Positions 36,269 through 46,027 of a stretch of DNA of 64,000 nt are shown here, piece after piece. The stretch is from Pseudomonas sp. B21-048 (GTDB lineage: Bacteria; Pseudomonadota; Gammaproteobacteria; Pseudomonadales; Pseudomonadaceae). A program made the position numbers and the translations under genes. The DNA lies in NCBI RefSeq assembly GCF_024748615.1, contig NZ_CP087168.1, positions 3,720,001-3,784,000 on the forward strand, given 5' to 3'. Position 1 is the first letter of the stretch, and the number at the start of each line of letters is the position of its first letter. The notes under the pieces were generated by a model, which saw only the letters and a program-made list of their open reading frames with translations, was not told where the DNA came from and did no database searches.

Positions 36269-36892
36269 ATGTTGCGCATATTGGGTAAGGCATCGTCGAT
36301 CAATGTACGAAAGGTGCTCTGGGCCTGCGCCGAGATTGAAATTCCCTTTGAGCGGGTGGATTGGGGTTCTGGCTTCAGATCGACGCACACACCTGAATTC
36401 CTGGCGCTGAATCCCAATGCCATGGTGCCGGTCATCCAGGACGACGACTTCATTCTTTGGGAGTCAAACTCGATCATTCGCTACCTGGCGTCGCGCTACA
36501 ACGGCGTTCACCTTTACCCGACTGAAGCGAGAGCCAAAGCGCGGGTGGATCAATGGATCGATTGGCAAGCGTCAGATCTCAACAAGTCGTGGAGTTATGC
36601 CTTCATGTCGCTGGTCAGGCATTCGCCTGAGCATCAGGACAGCCGTGCGTTGGCGGCCGCGTGCAACAACTGGTCGAGGTACATGGAGATCCTCAATCGA
36701 CAGCTCGATTCAACCGGGGCCTACGTCAGCGGCGATGAGTTTTCTCTCGCAGATATACCGATCGGCCTGTCAGTTAATCGGTGGTTTGAAACACCGCTTG
36801 CTCATCCGGACTTTCCTGCCGTGAGCGACTATTACGAACGCTTGAGTCGTCGACCAGGCTACCGCCTGTACGGAAGAAACGGGACGCCATGA
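36269..36892 (+). CDS. Glutathione S-transferase family protein
   Basis: 207 residues. The N-terminal domain [28 protein letters not shown] has the Ser-Ile-Asn-Val pattern of beta/theta-like bacterial GSTs; [30 protein letters not shown] contains the cis-Pro and the ES pair that binds glutathione. The C-terminal domain has [15 protein letters not shown], the N-cap motif. AAGGAC precedes the ATG. It stands alone between IS A and the minus-strand TPR gene. Confidence 0.88.
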   Translation: MLRILGKASSINVRKVLWACAEIEIPFERVDWGSGFRSTHTPEFLALNPNAMVPVIQDDDFILWESNSIIRYLASRYNGVHLYPTEARAKARVDQWIDWQASDLNKSWSYAFMSLVRHSPEHQDSRALAAACNNWSRYMEILNRQLDSTGAYVSGDEFSLADIPIGLSVNRWFETPLAHPDFPAVSDYYERLSRRPGYRLYGRNGTP

Positions 36893-36984
36893 CACGGTCT
36901 CAGAGGAGTTTTGTGTCCGCTTCACGGGTGGATAGCATCCTGTCGCTACCGCCAGCTTTCGGCCAAAAGTGGACATTCAGAAAC

Positions 36985-37749
36985 TCAACCGCGCACCAGG
37001 TAGGCTCCTGAGGGAACTCGATATCGCAGCTTCTTGCATTTGCCGGGTGCAGGCTGATGCCCCGGCGGACGATCAGGAAACCAGATTCGGCATTTGCCCG
37101 GAGGCGGCATATGGCCGCGGGGAATTTCAACCTCAGCGTACGCCCGCTCTGGCTCGACATTACTCATTTGCAATTTTCCTTCGGGTCCGGCTCTGCCAGC
37201 CGTCGGTGCATCCGAAACCCGATCTGCCTCTGCGCTGGCGAAGTTACCAGCGTCGCGCCCAGTGTCCGGAGTGGATTGCTCAACAACCGCCATTACCGCT
37301 TCGCGGCGCCTTTGGGTCTCCTCTTGCAGCCCCTTCTGTACTGCGATCAGGTCCTCTTTGGCATTGGGTGGGGTACCCGAAGATTGGGCCTGCTGCGCCG
37401 CCTGGATCAATTGGAAGTTGCGGTTGCGCAACTCGACGTTGCGACCAACCCGCATGTTCGAGCGCACCGCCAAGGTTTCAGCCTGCTGGTACTGCCCCTG
37501 CTGAAGACGCAACACACCAAGGTAATGCAGAGTCGCGGGATTGTTCGGCTGGATATGCAGCGCACGCTCCAGCGTGGCGGCGGCCTGGTCCAGTTGACCA
37601 TTTTCATACTGCCGCGAGGCTGTTTCGATCAGGGTGGTTGATGCGCTGTTGCTTTGCGCGGGTGCTCTTCGCTCGGCAGCGACAGAACAAAACGACGCGG
37701 CGGCGCAGAACACCAGGATGAGGCCCGGCAGAAAACTCTTGGTTGGCAT
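36985..37749 (-). CDS. Exported TPR protein with PPGKC-type C-terminal repeats
   Basis: 254 residues from MPTKSFLPGLILVFCAAASFCSVAA, a signal peptide; the longer frame has no support. Two TPR-like units follow (SRQYENGQLDQAAATLERAL and ATLHYLGVLRLQQGQYQQAE). A low-complexity linker leads to the C-terminal RGHMPPPGKCRIWFPDRPPG and HQPAPGKCKKLR, a duplicated Pro-Gly-Lys-Cys signature found in exported hypothetical proteins. Both Cys may be paired in the periplasm. The gene is monocistronic between the GST gene and the diguanylate cyclase gene, 251 bp from the latter. Function unknown. Confidence 0.65.
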   Translation of the reverse strand: MPTKSFLPGLILVFCAAASFCSVAAERRAPAQSNSASTTLIETASRQYENGQLDQAAATLERALHIQPNNPATLHYLGVLRLQQGQYQQAETLAVRSNMRVGRNVELRNRNFQLIQAAQQAQSSGTPPNAKEDLIAVQKGLQEETQRRREAVMAVVEQSTPDTGRDAGNFASAEADRVSDAPTAGRAGPEGKLQMSNVEPERAYAEVEIPRGHMPPPGKCRIWFPDRPPGHQPAPGKCKKLRYRVPSGAYLVRG

Positions 37750-38000
37750 CAGGGAGCGGACTCGACTGGACTCGGACGGCACTGCCGTAAAACAGACCAC
37801 AGCGCTGCTCGGCATTTCCGATACAGGGCCGCTATTGACCTTGGCCAATACCCTGAAGTTCCTGCTGCAACGGCCGTCGCAACCAGTATCATTTTTTGCC
37901 ACCCCAACATCTAAGCATGATCTGTTGCTGCACTTCACGCAGGGCAGAAAGCGGCCATTAGCAGTCATTCGATGTGGCGATGAGCCCTGAGACGATTTAG

Positions 38001-40583
38001 TCATCTAAATCCAGCTTCCTTTACATCTACTACTATCCCTACCAAAGCGTTGAACGAATCAATATCAAGCGGCCGGCTCAGGAAATAACCCTGACCTTCA
38101 TCGCACGACACTGCTTTGAGCAATTCCAAGTGATCGGCCGTCTCAACGCCTTCTGCTGTGACGATGAGGGATAATGCACGCCCCAAACCCACGATAGCTT
38201 GGATGATGGCAGTGTCGTCCTCGTTTTCCCCCATCCGGTTCAAAAAACTGCGGTCTATTTTCAAGCCGTCAAAGGGGAATTCGCGCAGGTAGCTCAGCGA
38301 AGAATATCCCGTTCCAAAGTCGTCCATCGATATCCGCACACCGATGCGCTTGAGCGCTCGCATCACCTCAAGTGCGCCTGCGGCACCGTCAAGCATGACA
38401 CTTTCGGTAATTTCCAACTCCACCCTTGCAGGATCGACTCCAGAGTCGTTAAGACTTTTCTGAATTCGCTCGACCAGGTTGCCTCGCTTAAATTCAATGG
38501 GTGAAAGGTTAACTGAGACAAACAAGCTTTCCGGCCACTGCGCGGCGGAGCGGCAAGCGGTACTGATAACCCAGTTACTCAAGGTAAGAATCAGCCCAGC
38601 CTCTTCGGCAATTGGGATAAACGTGTCGGGTGGTATTAAACCGCGCTCAGGATGTTGCCAGCGTACCAGCGCTTCGGCACCGACCATCTGACCGTCAGCT
38701 ATACGATAGCGTGGCTGGAAATACAGACGTAGTTCACCGTGTTTGATGGCGAAACGCAGGTCGCTTTCCAAACGACGGCGTTCAATGATCCTGGCATTCA
38801 TATCACCCGCGTAGTAGCGCCAAGTGTTACGACCTCCGGCCTTTGCCTCGTAGAGAGCAATATCGGCATAACGAAGCAACTCGGCGGCCTCGAAAGCGTC
38901 CGTTGGCGCCATCGCGATGCCAATACTGGTGCTGACGAACACTTCCTGCTCATCGATCGCTATAGGCCGCTCGATGGACTCGATGAGGCGACGACAGAGC
39001 GCCTCGACTTGTTCCTGGATGCTCATGTCGGTGAGGATCAGTACAAACTCGTCCCCCCCGATACGAGCTACCAGATCCCCATCGCGCACGCATTCAGCCA
39101 GCCGGCTCGATACTTCTTTCAGCACCAAATCACCGGCAGCATGCCCGAGCAAGTCATTGACCGCTTTGAAACGATCAAGGTCCAAGCTGAGCATGATCAG
39201 AGGTTGCTCTGCCGTCTGCAATGCCTTGAGTTTGCCGTCCAGAAACGCCTGAAGACGTCTCCTGTTGGGGAGCCCGGTCAAGGCGTCGTGCTGTGAGAGG
39301 AATTCGATTCGCCGACGGGCTTCAACTTCTTCCGTCACATCGGTCGCCGTACCGCGAAAACCTTCACCTGCCATTTCGCGCGCCGAAAGGCGAGTGATGC
39401 GCTCCCGACCTTGGGTATCGACGTAGCGGCACTGAACGCGGATATCCGGCCGACGGTTCGGGATGCTGAGCCACTGGGATAACGTGCCCAATTCGGTGCA
39501 CAACAGATCGTCGATCACCGCGCCGATCCAAGCGTCCCTGGACAGTCCCGTCACGTCTTCAAACCGCTCGGACAAAAAGGTCAGACGCCAGTCAGCATCT
39601 ATTTCCCATACCCAGTCCGAGCTGGTTTCAACGACGTCGCGAAAACGCGCTTCGCTGGTGGCGAGGGCGTCCTGGCTGCTCTGTAGCGATGCATAGCTGG
39701 AGTCAAGCACCAGCGCCCCGGCGGTGGTGCGACGCAAAATGGCCCAGGTCATCAGGCACACCAACAGCAAGGCAACGCCGATCAATGGCAACCCTAGCCC
39801 CAATAGACGCAGGCCTGGCCTGGATGAGCTCCAGCGCAGCGTACCGGCAGCACCGTCATTACCCAATGGCAGTAGTGACGTTGCGCCCGCTTCGTCGGCT
39901 GTGGCGACATGCAGACGCTCGACTCCAAAATCGTTGCCTATCAGCTCGAGCTTGGCGCGGTTCAAAACATCTACAAAAATCAGCACCGACGGCGACCTGT
40001 CATCCGCCACCACCGACGGGTCGGTGCCCGGTGTAATCGCTGCTGCCGCGACGAGGGCGGGTACGCCACTTACATTGATAAAGGCAGTGGTTGGCGTTTC
40101 TGTTTCCGCGCCTGCACGAGCCTTATCAAGAATCCCGGCAATGGACTGCTCAAGCCACTCAGAGACTTCAACGGATTTGAGCTCACCCTTGACCACAGAG
40201 TAAACGGTGCGATTGACGTCGTTGACGACAAACAGCCCCTGGAAGCCGAAGTCCTTATAAATCGTTGGTCCGACGTTTTGTCGAACGAAGGCCCAGTCTA
40301 GGTCAACTTCGGTATGCAGGTGCTTATAAGCATCACCCCAAAATGCGTAATCCTTGACGGTTGAGCGCAGCGACTTTTCCAGCGATTGCATCGCCTTCTT
40401 GGTGTAAAAAGCGCTTTCGACCTCCTCCGTTCGGTCTAAATCATGGGCAAGATAAATAAGTGAAACGCTGGCTAGTAAAAACACACCCGCCAACAGGCCC
40501 ACAAACTTGAAAAGAGAAGCCCGTGCTAGCGACACGCTCGAGCGATTAGAGAGGGTAACGATGGAGGCGAGATTGTTCGGCAT
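38001..40583 (-). CDS. Membrane sensor with CHASE4-PAS-GGDEF-EAL domains
   Basis: 860 residues from MPNNLASIVTLS, with AGGAAA just upstream. A first membrane helix (residues about 24-46) is followed by a periplasmic domain with AFWGDAYKHL, typical of CHASE4, then a second helix (GLGLPLIGVALLLVCLMTWA). A PAS domain (ARFRDVVETSSDWVWEIDAD) precedes GGDEF, with intact RIGGDEFVLI, and EAL with AEALVRWQHPERG and MDDFGTGYSSLSYL intact. Both synthesis and hydrolysis of cyclic di-GMP are possible. It is island cargo, so it may rewire motility or biofilm control of the host. The ligand of CHASE4 is unknown. Confidence 0.93.
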   Translation of the reverse strand: MPNNLASIVTLSNRSSVSLARASLFKFVGLLAGVFLLASVSLIYLAHDLDRTEEVESAFYTKKAMQSLEKSLRSTVKDYAFWGDAYKHLHTEVDLDWAFVRQNVGPTIYKDFGFQGLFVVNDVNRTVYSVVKGELKSVEVSEWLEQSIAGILDKARAGAETETPTTAFINVSGVPALVAAAAITPGTDPSVVADDRSPSVLIFVDVLNRAKLELIGNDFGVERLHVATADEAGATSLLPLGNDGAAGTLRWSSSRPGLRLLGLGLPLIGVALLLVCLMTWAILRRTTAGALVLDSSYASLQSSQDALATSEARFRDVVETSSDWVWEIDADWRLTFLSERFEDVTGLSRDAWIGAVIDDLLCTELGTLSQWLSIPNRRPDIRVQCRYVDTQGRERITRLSAREMAGEGFRGTATDVTEEVEARRRIEFLSQHDALTGLPNRRRLQAFLDGKLKALQTAEQPLIMLSLDLDRFKAVNDLLGHAAGDLVLKEVSSRLAECVRDGDLVARIGGDEFVLILTDMSIQEQVEALCRRLIESIERPIAIDEQEVFVSTSIGIAMAPTDAFEAAELLRYADIALYEAKAGGRNTWRYYAGDMNARIIERRRLESDLRFAIKHGELRLYFQPRYRIADGQMVGAEALVRWQHPERGLIPPDTFIPIAEEAGLILTLSNWVISTACRSAAQWPESLFVSVNLSPIEFKRGNLVERIQKSLNDSGVDPARVELEITESVMLDGAAGALEVMRALKRIGVRISMDDFGTGYSSLSYLREFPFDGLKIDRSFLNRMGENEDDTAIIQAIVGLGRALSLIVTAEGVETADHLELLKAVSCDEGQGYFLSRPLDIDSFNALVGIVVDVKEAGFR

Positions 40584-41179
40584 AATTTCCTGCTGGTCGC
40601 AGATACAAGTAGTTTGCATAACGCTATCGGCTGCGCTGAGGAAACTGTGAGTGCGCTCATTTTTCTGTGGTCGGTGTGAAACACCGATATGGCTAGGTCC
40701 TGCCCAAGAAATGAATTGCTCCTGGTTTCGTAGACAACTCCGAGCGACCGCTCTTGGCCGAGTTCTGCCACTGGAGAAGGGTTCCTGGCAACCCAGAGTT
40801 GCCGGTGGACCGCTGCTACCTGTTGAGCCGTGTGCGCGCCCTCTGATCAGCCAACGAAACCAGGGGTGGCTCACCTGCTTAAAGCATGGTCACTAGAGGT
40901 CACTAGAGATTTGCATCATTACCCGCAGTTGCCCCAATAACCCCGTGGCCAGATTCGCCGTAGGCGGCTAGATATCTGTAATCGAAATAATGCGATTAGT
41001 CCCAACGCTTACTCCATGTCTGGCGAATGTGTGGGTGTAAGGCTCACAATTCATCTCGTTTGTAATTCCATATAAGTAATCCTACAAGCCAGCGGTGTAA
41101 AATTTGGCACCAGTGCAATAAATATGTCAGACAGAGTATTAAGTCGCAGCCTGATTAAGTAAGACGGTTAAAGCTTCAG
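40584..41179. other. Gene-free stretch of about 600 bp
   Basis: Upstream region of the cyclic di-GMP gene. No convincing frame, RNA gene or strong hairpin was found. A 10-bp tandem direct repeat GGTCACTAGA occurs at about 40887. The part near 41000-41160 is AT-rich. Confidence 0.5.
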
Positions 41180-41638
41180 TTAATGCCACTGACGCTTTAT
41201 TTCCTGCCACTGGATGTCTGACAACCACTTATTTGCCACCGGGAAAAAAATATTCTCCTCAGCATCCATATGATCGTAGTATTTCTTGATAAAGTCATCG
41301 ATAGTGTCAGCGATTACTCTCGCCTCCTGAGTTGAGTCCTCCAGCATCTTGAGCTGTCCTGCAATGCGCCCAAATGCTTGATGATCTCGCTCGATATCCT
41401 TGACCCGTTGGTGGATCGGTGCCTCAGTCGCTAGCAAGGCCCGCCGAATAAGCTCTTCATTTTCATGGTGGTGTTGCTCTGCATCACCATGCAAGGCTTC
41501 CAGCAGCTTAAACAACAGCTTGCAGTCATCGGTACTAGCGGATTCATGCCTCAACCTCCCCAGCAATCCTTTGATTTGAGTAATTTTGATAGCCACCTCA
41601 TGATGATAGGTGTGCAGCTCTTTCAACAAGACGTTCAT
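41180..41638 (-). CDS. Hemerythrin-like cation-binding protein
   Basis: 152 residues with the His/acid ligand pattern of a four-helix hemerythrin: TYHHEVAIKI in helix 1, HHHENEELIR in helix 2, IERDHQAFGRIA in helix 3 and DHMDAEENIFFP in helix 4. It may bind di-iron and sense oxygen or nitric oxide, or store iron. Stand-alone and cytoplasmic. The AT-rich upstream region separates it from the IS5 remnant. Confidence 0.85.
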   Translation of the reverse strand: MNVLLKELHTYHHEVAIKITQIKGLLGRLRHESASTDDCKLLFKLLEALHGDAEQHHHENEELIRRALLATEAPIHQRVKDIERDHQAFGRIAGQLKMLEDSTQEARVIADTIDDFIKKYYDHMDAEENIFFPVANKWLSDIQWQEIKRQWH

Positions 41639-41969
41639 ATAAAATCCTCACCACTACACCAAACCATCACAGAAAAAATATTATTAACCACTAACCTCCA
41701 AGGATAGCCGCACATATCAATTTCCATAACTTCTAATACATCCACCCCAAAACACTAGCCCGCGCGTATTTAACATTTTTATTATAGCCTGACACAAAAC
41801 TCTTGCCCCACTAAATGTGCCGCCTTTGGATGAATTTGAAATATCAAGTGAATGTTTATATACGCTATTTGATTTACTTAAGGCGACGCTAAAAAAAATA
41901 GCTAGCTGCCCCCTTGGCACGCCAAGCACTGTCAACCAGCCACCCTATTCGTGTGCCTTGTTACGCGCG

Positions 41970-42098
41970 ATGTAGAAGACCTTCTCCGAACTCAAATACA
42001 CCGGCAAGAAAAAGCAGACTCACAAAGATCGCTTCCTGGCTGACATTGAACAGCTGGTGTCCTGAGCACAACTGGAGGGGCAAGTGGCGCGGGATCAT
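41970..42098 (+). pseudogene. N-terminal remnant of an IS5-family transposase
   Basis: ATG followed by TAG (where CAG would fit), then KTFSELKYTGKKKQTHKDRF and LADIEQLVS and a stop where VPW is usual. After that QLEGQVARDHC continues. The first 40 residues of an IS5-type transposase are recognisable; the remainder is deleted. Two stop codons mean it is dead. The 42099-42229 part contains a further piece without coding sense. Confidence 0.65.
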
Positions 42099-42229
42099 TG
42101 CTTTCGTTGCATGCCGGTGCCGATCGCGCTGTTTTGAATCGCCCCGGGTTTCGTAGGTACATGAGGCCCAGCTGCGACAGATGGAGCGTCTGTGATTGCT
42201 TAGGCAAAGCCGACAGGTAGCTTTTGGCC

Positions 42230-42388
42230 CAGAGTGTGTAAAAACGCTTCGCCAAAATTGCAGTGTGCGCGTCTACGTTAAATCTGAAATTTATCGGCAC
42301 ATCAGCAGATGTGGATTTTGCGTAGACGCGCGATTTCCAGCACGGTTTTGAGTACCTGTCGCGCTGAAAAATGTTTTCACACAGCCTC
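42230..42388. mobile_element. MITE copy 3 (159 bp, diverged)
   Basis: Same length as copies 1 and 2 and same ends: CAGAGTGTGTAAAAACG on the left and the complement of GAGGCTGTGTGAAAAC on the right. Interior differs from the other two in many places but keeps the order of blocks (for example GTGTGCG and GATTTTGCGTAG). Flanked by GGCC on the left and GACC on the right. Inserted within a palindrome-like repeat (GACAGGTAGCTTTT before, ATAGCTGCCTATC after). Confidence 0.8.
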
Positions 42389-42529
42389 GACCCATAGCTG
42401 CCTATCAGGTTGAATCCTCTTACAGGTATTCGCGACTAGAGTTTGACTGCCAACTATTCTGAAGCAAGATCAGAATTCACCCGTGCAACGTCAGGTATCG
42501 AGCGTTACTTCGGCATCAGGGAAACCGGT

Positions 42530-43228
42530 ATGACAAATCCGCAAGATAAAGGCGAATCCGACGCGGATTTAGCTCAGATGGTGATAGGGCTGGGGCCCTG
42601 CACTTATCTGTTGCTGCTCTTACTAGGGTTGATCCTTCTGTTTCCCTTTCTTGAGGAGGGTTTGATTGCTCGCATGTTGCTCGGCATTCTGTTTTCGGCC
42701 GTGCTGCTCGTGGGCGCTTTCGCCACCCGGCAGACCCGGTCGGGGTTCATCCTCAAACTGTGCCTGGCGTTGCTTGGGATTGGCCTGCAATGGGCGGCCT
42801 TGTGGACTGAGAGTATCGCGACTCTTGAACTTGCCGGGATAACCTATGCGGCGTCTCTTGCGGTTTCGTTCAGCGGAGTGCTTCGCTACCTTCTCAAGCG
42901 CGGGCCAATTACAGCCGACAAGCTGCATGGCGCGCTTGCGGGCTACATCATGCTGGCCTTCGTTTGGTCCTTCATCTATGCCCTGGTCGAGATTTCCGCC
43001 GCTGGCTCATTCGGCCCTGGCAACTTCGATTTCAGACAACCCGGCACTTTCTTCAAACTGATCTATTTCAGCTTCACGACGCTTACGACCACCGGTTACG
43101 GGGATGTTATCCCGTTGACCAACCACGCCCGCTCACTGGTGATGGTGGAAGAGTTTTCAGGCGTCTTTTATGTGGGGGTCGTGATAGCGCGGCTTGCCGG
43201 TATTTATCCGTCGCATCAGGCCAGGTGA
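42530..43228 (+). CDS. K+ channel-like membrane protein
   Basis: 232 residues from MTNPQDKGESDADLAQ; AGGGA precedes the ATG. About six hydrophobic segments. The last pair surrounds the pore loop FSFTTLTTTGYGDVIP, with the GYGD selectivity filter. No voltage-sensor charges and no cytoplasmic RCK domain are seen. It is probably a K+ channel of the two-pore-helix type with extra N-terminal helices. Stand-alone island cargo, next to an outer-membrane protein gene in opposite direction. Confidence 0.85.
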   Translation: MTNPQDKGESDADLAQMVIGLGPCTYLLLLLLGLILLFPFLEEGLIARMLLGILFSAVLLVGAFATRQTRSGFILKLCLALLGIGLQWAALWTESIATLELAGITYAASLAVSFSGVLRYLLKRGPITADKLHGALAGYIMLAFVWSFIYALVEISAAGSFGPGNFDFRQPGTFFKLIYFSFTTLTTTGYGDVIPLTNHARSLVMVEEFSGVFYVGVVIARLAGIYPSHQAR

Positions 43229-43328
43229 CGCCCGATTTGTCTGAGTCATCTCCGGGCATTGGTAAGCAACCAGCATCGGACAAATGTCCCACGAACGCAT
43301 GGTTGGAACGTAGCGTAAATCCTATGTT

Positions 43329-44255
43329 TCAAAGCCCTGCGCCGAAGCGATACTGCCAGACCATGCCAACAGCATCGTATTCGCTGCCCGTGCGGGTATG
43401 TCCGCCATTGCTCGCATTCAACTTTATCGAATGGTTGCGGTTCAACGGCAGCGTGAGGGTGCATCCGTAGCGGGTGTTTTCCTGAAAGTCGTGGTTACTG
43501 ACTCCATCGACTGAGCTGCTGCCGCCAGCGAAGTAGGTCGCATCCAGCGAAACCCAGACGCCATTGCTGATGGCGTAGATAAGATGCCCCTGTATCTGGT
43601 AAATCGGGTCCTGGGAAAGCACGTGGTCGCCGAGTAACTCGTCATTGTCGGTGAAAAAGGTTCCCGCGCCGGATAATTCCAGGGTCACTTGCCCTACTCG
43701 TTTGGAAACCCCGAGTTCAGGCTTGAATGACCAGCGATTGTTGCCGAGATTTATCAGCCTGCTGTCGTCGTATTGGCCGAGTGGCGCCGTGATCGCCAGG
43801 CTGGCGCCGATAATTACATCCTGTTGGTAGCTGGGGAACTCAGCCAGGGACATCGCCGGGGCGCCATACAAGTTGACCGAGAAGCGAAATCTTGGATCGA
43901 TCAACCCAGTGACATTACGCTCCTTGGGTTCACCGGCAAGCAAGGCTGAGCCGGTCAATTTTGCCTCGGGCACGACGATATCGAACTTCCCCGAGCGGCC
44001 CCAGACGTCCAGGGATCTGGCAAAGGCAAACACGACCGTCTTGATGTTGAGCTTGGCATCTTCGAGCGGGATCGAGGGGTTGGCCGTCACGTTGCCATGG
44101 AGATCGCTGTAGCCTATAAGCAGGAAATTGATACCGACCGGTGTATTGGCGTAGGACCTGGGCTCGAGATCCTCTGCCACTGCACCGGTGGCTAGCATGA
44201 TGAGCGAAGCGGATGCGAACCGAACCAGACTGACGACGCAGAGATCGTGTTTCAT
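43329..44255 (-). CDS. Outer-membrane transporter-like protein (MetA-pathway phenol-degradation type)
   Basis: 308 residues from MKHDLCVVSLVRFASASLIM, ending in a signal peptide (MLATGAVAE). The mature part has alternating hydrophobic strands, with repeated patterns such as NVTGLIDPRFRFSVNLYG and IIGASLAITAPLGQYDDSRL, ending in YRFGAGL, consistent with an outer-membrane beta-barrel. The family is annotated as transporters accompanying aromatic degradation. An ATG two codons earlier is an alternative start. Convergent with the K+ channel gene; no catabolic genes adjacent. Confidence 0.75.
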   Translation of the reverse strand: MKHDLCVVSLVRFASASLIMLATGAVAEDLEPRSYANTPVGINFLLIGYSDLHGNVTANPSIPLEDAKLNIKTVVFAFARSLDVWGRSGKFDIVVPEAKLTGSALLAGEPKERNVTGLIDPRFRFSVNLYGAPAMSLAEFPSYQQDVIIGASLAITAPLGQYDDSRLINLGNNRWSFKPELGVSKRVGQVTLELSGAGTFFTDNDELLGDHVLSQDPIYQIQGHLIYAISNGVWVSLDATYFAGGSSSVDGVSNHDFQENTRYGCTLTLPLNRNHSIKLNASNGGHTRTGSEYDAVGMVWQYRFGAGL

Positions 44256-44418
44256 CCACATTCGCTCGCTTCTGTGAGGACCCCGGAGTTCTATGAGTTG
44301 TAGCGCATCTGAATTTGTTTGGCACATGCAGCTGCCACCAACACTGCATGGTCGCACTTACAGTTTGATCGGATACTCCTGGCCGTTTTCTGCCCATCGC
44401 GAGAGGCAGAAAACGGCC

Positions 44419-46027
44419 GATTCTGTTGAAAAAGTCGGATTTTCAGATCGCCTGAACCCAGGCACGACCACCACCGGAGAACCTACTCACCACATTGAGT
44501 GGTTTTTCGGCCCTTCGGTGACCTTTGCTGCTCTGTTATTGGGTTAATTTGAGGTTTTTTGCTTGGTGCAGGCGCACCTATCCCGTGACTGGTGGCCCTT
44601 GAGATGAAAATTTGGCCAGCCGTCGCAGGTTCTGCACCGCAGCGGCCAGCGTGAATTCATCCGTCGCGCCACTCATGCCACGTAGCCGCAGGCGATCCAA
44701 TTTCAGGATGCGCTTGAGGTGGGCAAACAACATTTCGACCTTTTTACGTTCGTGGCGAGAGCGCTGATATGCCGGCGTTGCTGCAATGCGCCGAGCCACA
44801 TCGCGAGCGGCTTCATGGACGCTGCGAGCGATCTTGCGGAACGCAGTGTTCGGGCAGCACTTGGCTTTCATCGGACACGTAGCGCAGTCGGTCTGCCGGG
44901 ATCGGAAGATGATGGTGTTGGCTTTGGTGACGTGTGAACGCTCATTCTTGAAGGCTCGCCATTCGCTGCGCAATGGGTTGCCGGTCGGGCAGCGGTATTC
45001 CTCGGCCTCTTCATTCCAGTGGAAATCGTTACTCGAAAAGCTGTCGTTCTTGCGCTCAGTTTTGTCCCACACCGGCACATGTGGCTCGATGTATTTTTCC
45101 TCCACCATCCAGGCCAGCATCGGCGCGGTACCGTAAGCGGTGTCGCCAATGAGGCGCTCCGGTTTGATGTCGAACTGCGCTTCGACCCGATCGATCATCG
45201 TCTTGGTGCTCTCGACTTCTGCGGTTCGATGAGCCGGTGTGGGTTCCACATCCATGATCACGCCGTGCTCGGTATCGATCAGATAATTCGTGGAATAGGC
45301 GAAGAACGCTGGGCCTCCTGGAGCAGCGGTCCAGCGGGCCTGAGGATCCGTCAGCGATAGGCGCTTCGATAGCGTTTCGGCCAGAGCCTCTTCATCGAGG
45401 CCTTCAAGGTACTCACGCACGGCGCGAGTGCTCAGGGATGGATCGCTCCAGTTGACCTGTTCATCTCCCGGTACGCCGCGCTGCCGACTCGCATCTGCTT
45501 TGATAATGCTGGCGTCCACGGCAAAGCCTTCGCCCTTGACCAGACCGGCGTCCATGCAGCGACGCAGCACTTCATTGAACAACCAGCGAAACAGATCACT
45601 GTCCCGAAAACGGCCGTGTCGATTTTTGGAAAACGTCGAGTGATTGGGTACTTCATCTTCAAGGCTCAACCGGCAGAACCAGCGATACGCCAGGTTCAAA
45701 TGGGCCTCTTCGCACAACCGCCGCTCTGAGCGAATGCCGTAGCAATAGCCCACGATCAGCATGCGAATCATCAGTTCGGGATCAATCGACGGACGCCCAA
45801 TCGGGCTATAGAAATCGGCGAGGTAATGGCGCAGGTCGCTCAGATCGAGACACCGATCAATGCTGCGCAGAAGGTGATTCGCTGGGATGTGATCTTCAAG
45901 GTTGAACGAGTAAAACAGTCGCTCCTGCCCACTCGATAACTGTCCCATCATGCTGTGTGATCCCCCTCCGGCCAATGAAGAGATTTTGCCGGAGGCCAGT
46001 CAGGGGAGCTACTTTTTCAACAGAATC
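44419..46027 (-). mobile_element. IS1182-like insertion sequence B (1609 bp)
   Basis: Perfect inverted ends GATTCTGTTGAAAAAGT at both edges, flanked by GGCC on each side (44415-44418 and 46028-46031). The host sequence outside is again a symmetric stretch (CAGAAAAC before, AATAGCAG after). One transposase gene. Same 4-bp target as the other elements in the island, though the ends differ. Confidence 0.9.
44578..45951 (-). CDS. Transposase B (IS1182-like DDE_Tnp_1 family)
   Basis: 457 residues from MMGQLSSGQERLFYSFNLED. DDE residues are visible in GFAVDASIIKADAS, LIGDTAYGTAPM and KVEMLFAHLKRI. A Cys-rich motif, CATCPMKAKCCPN, follows the second Asp. Intact, so the element may be active. Family assignment between IS1182 and other IS5-superfamily groups is by appearance. 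Confidence 0.85.
   Translation of the reverse strand: MMGQLSSGQERLFYSFNLEDHIPANHLLRSIDRCLDLSDLRHYLADFYSPIGRPSIDPELMIRMLIVGYCYGIRSERRLCEEAHLNLAYRWFCRLSLEDEVPNHSTFSKNRHGRFRDSDLFRWLFNEVLRRCMDAGLVKGEGFAVDASIIKADASRQRGVPGDEQVNWSDPSLSTRAVREYLEGLDEEALAETLSKRLSLTDPQARWTAAPGGPAFFAYSTNYLIDTEHGVIMDVEPTPAHRTAEVESTKTMIDRVEAQFDIKPERLIGDTAYGTAPMLAWMVEEKYIEPHVPVWDKTERKNDSFSSNDFHWNEEAEEYRCPTGNPLRSEWRAFKNERSHVTKANTIIFRSRQTDCATCPMKAKCCPNTAFRKIARSVHEAARDVARRIAATPAYQRSRHERKKVEMLFAHLKRILKLDRLRLRGMSGATDEFTLAAAVQNLRRLAKFSSQGPPVTG

Noticed and set aside
41717..41935. 72-residue minus-strand frame in the AT-rich region before the IS5 remnant
   Set aside because: No ribosome site, no motif, unusual composition; chance frame in AT-rich DNA.
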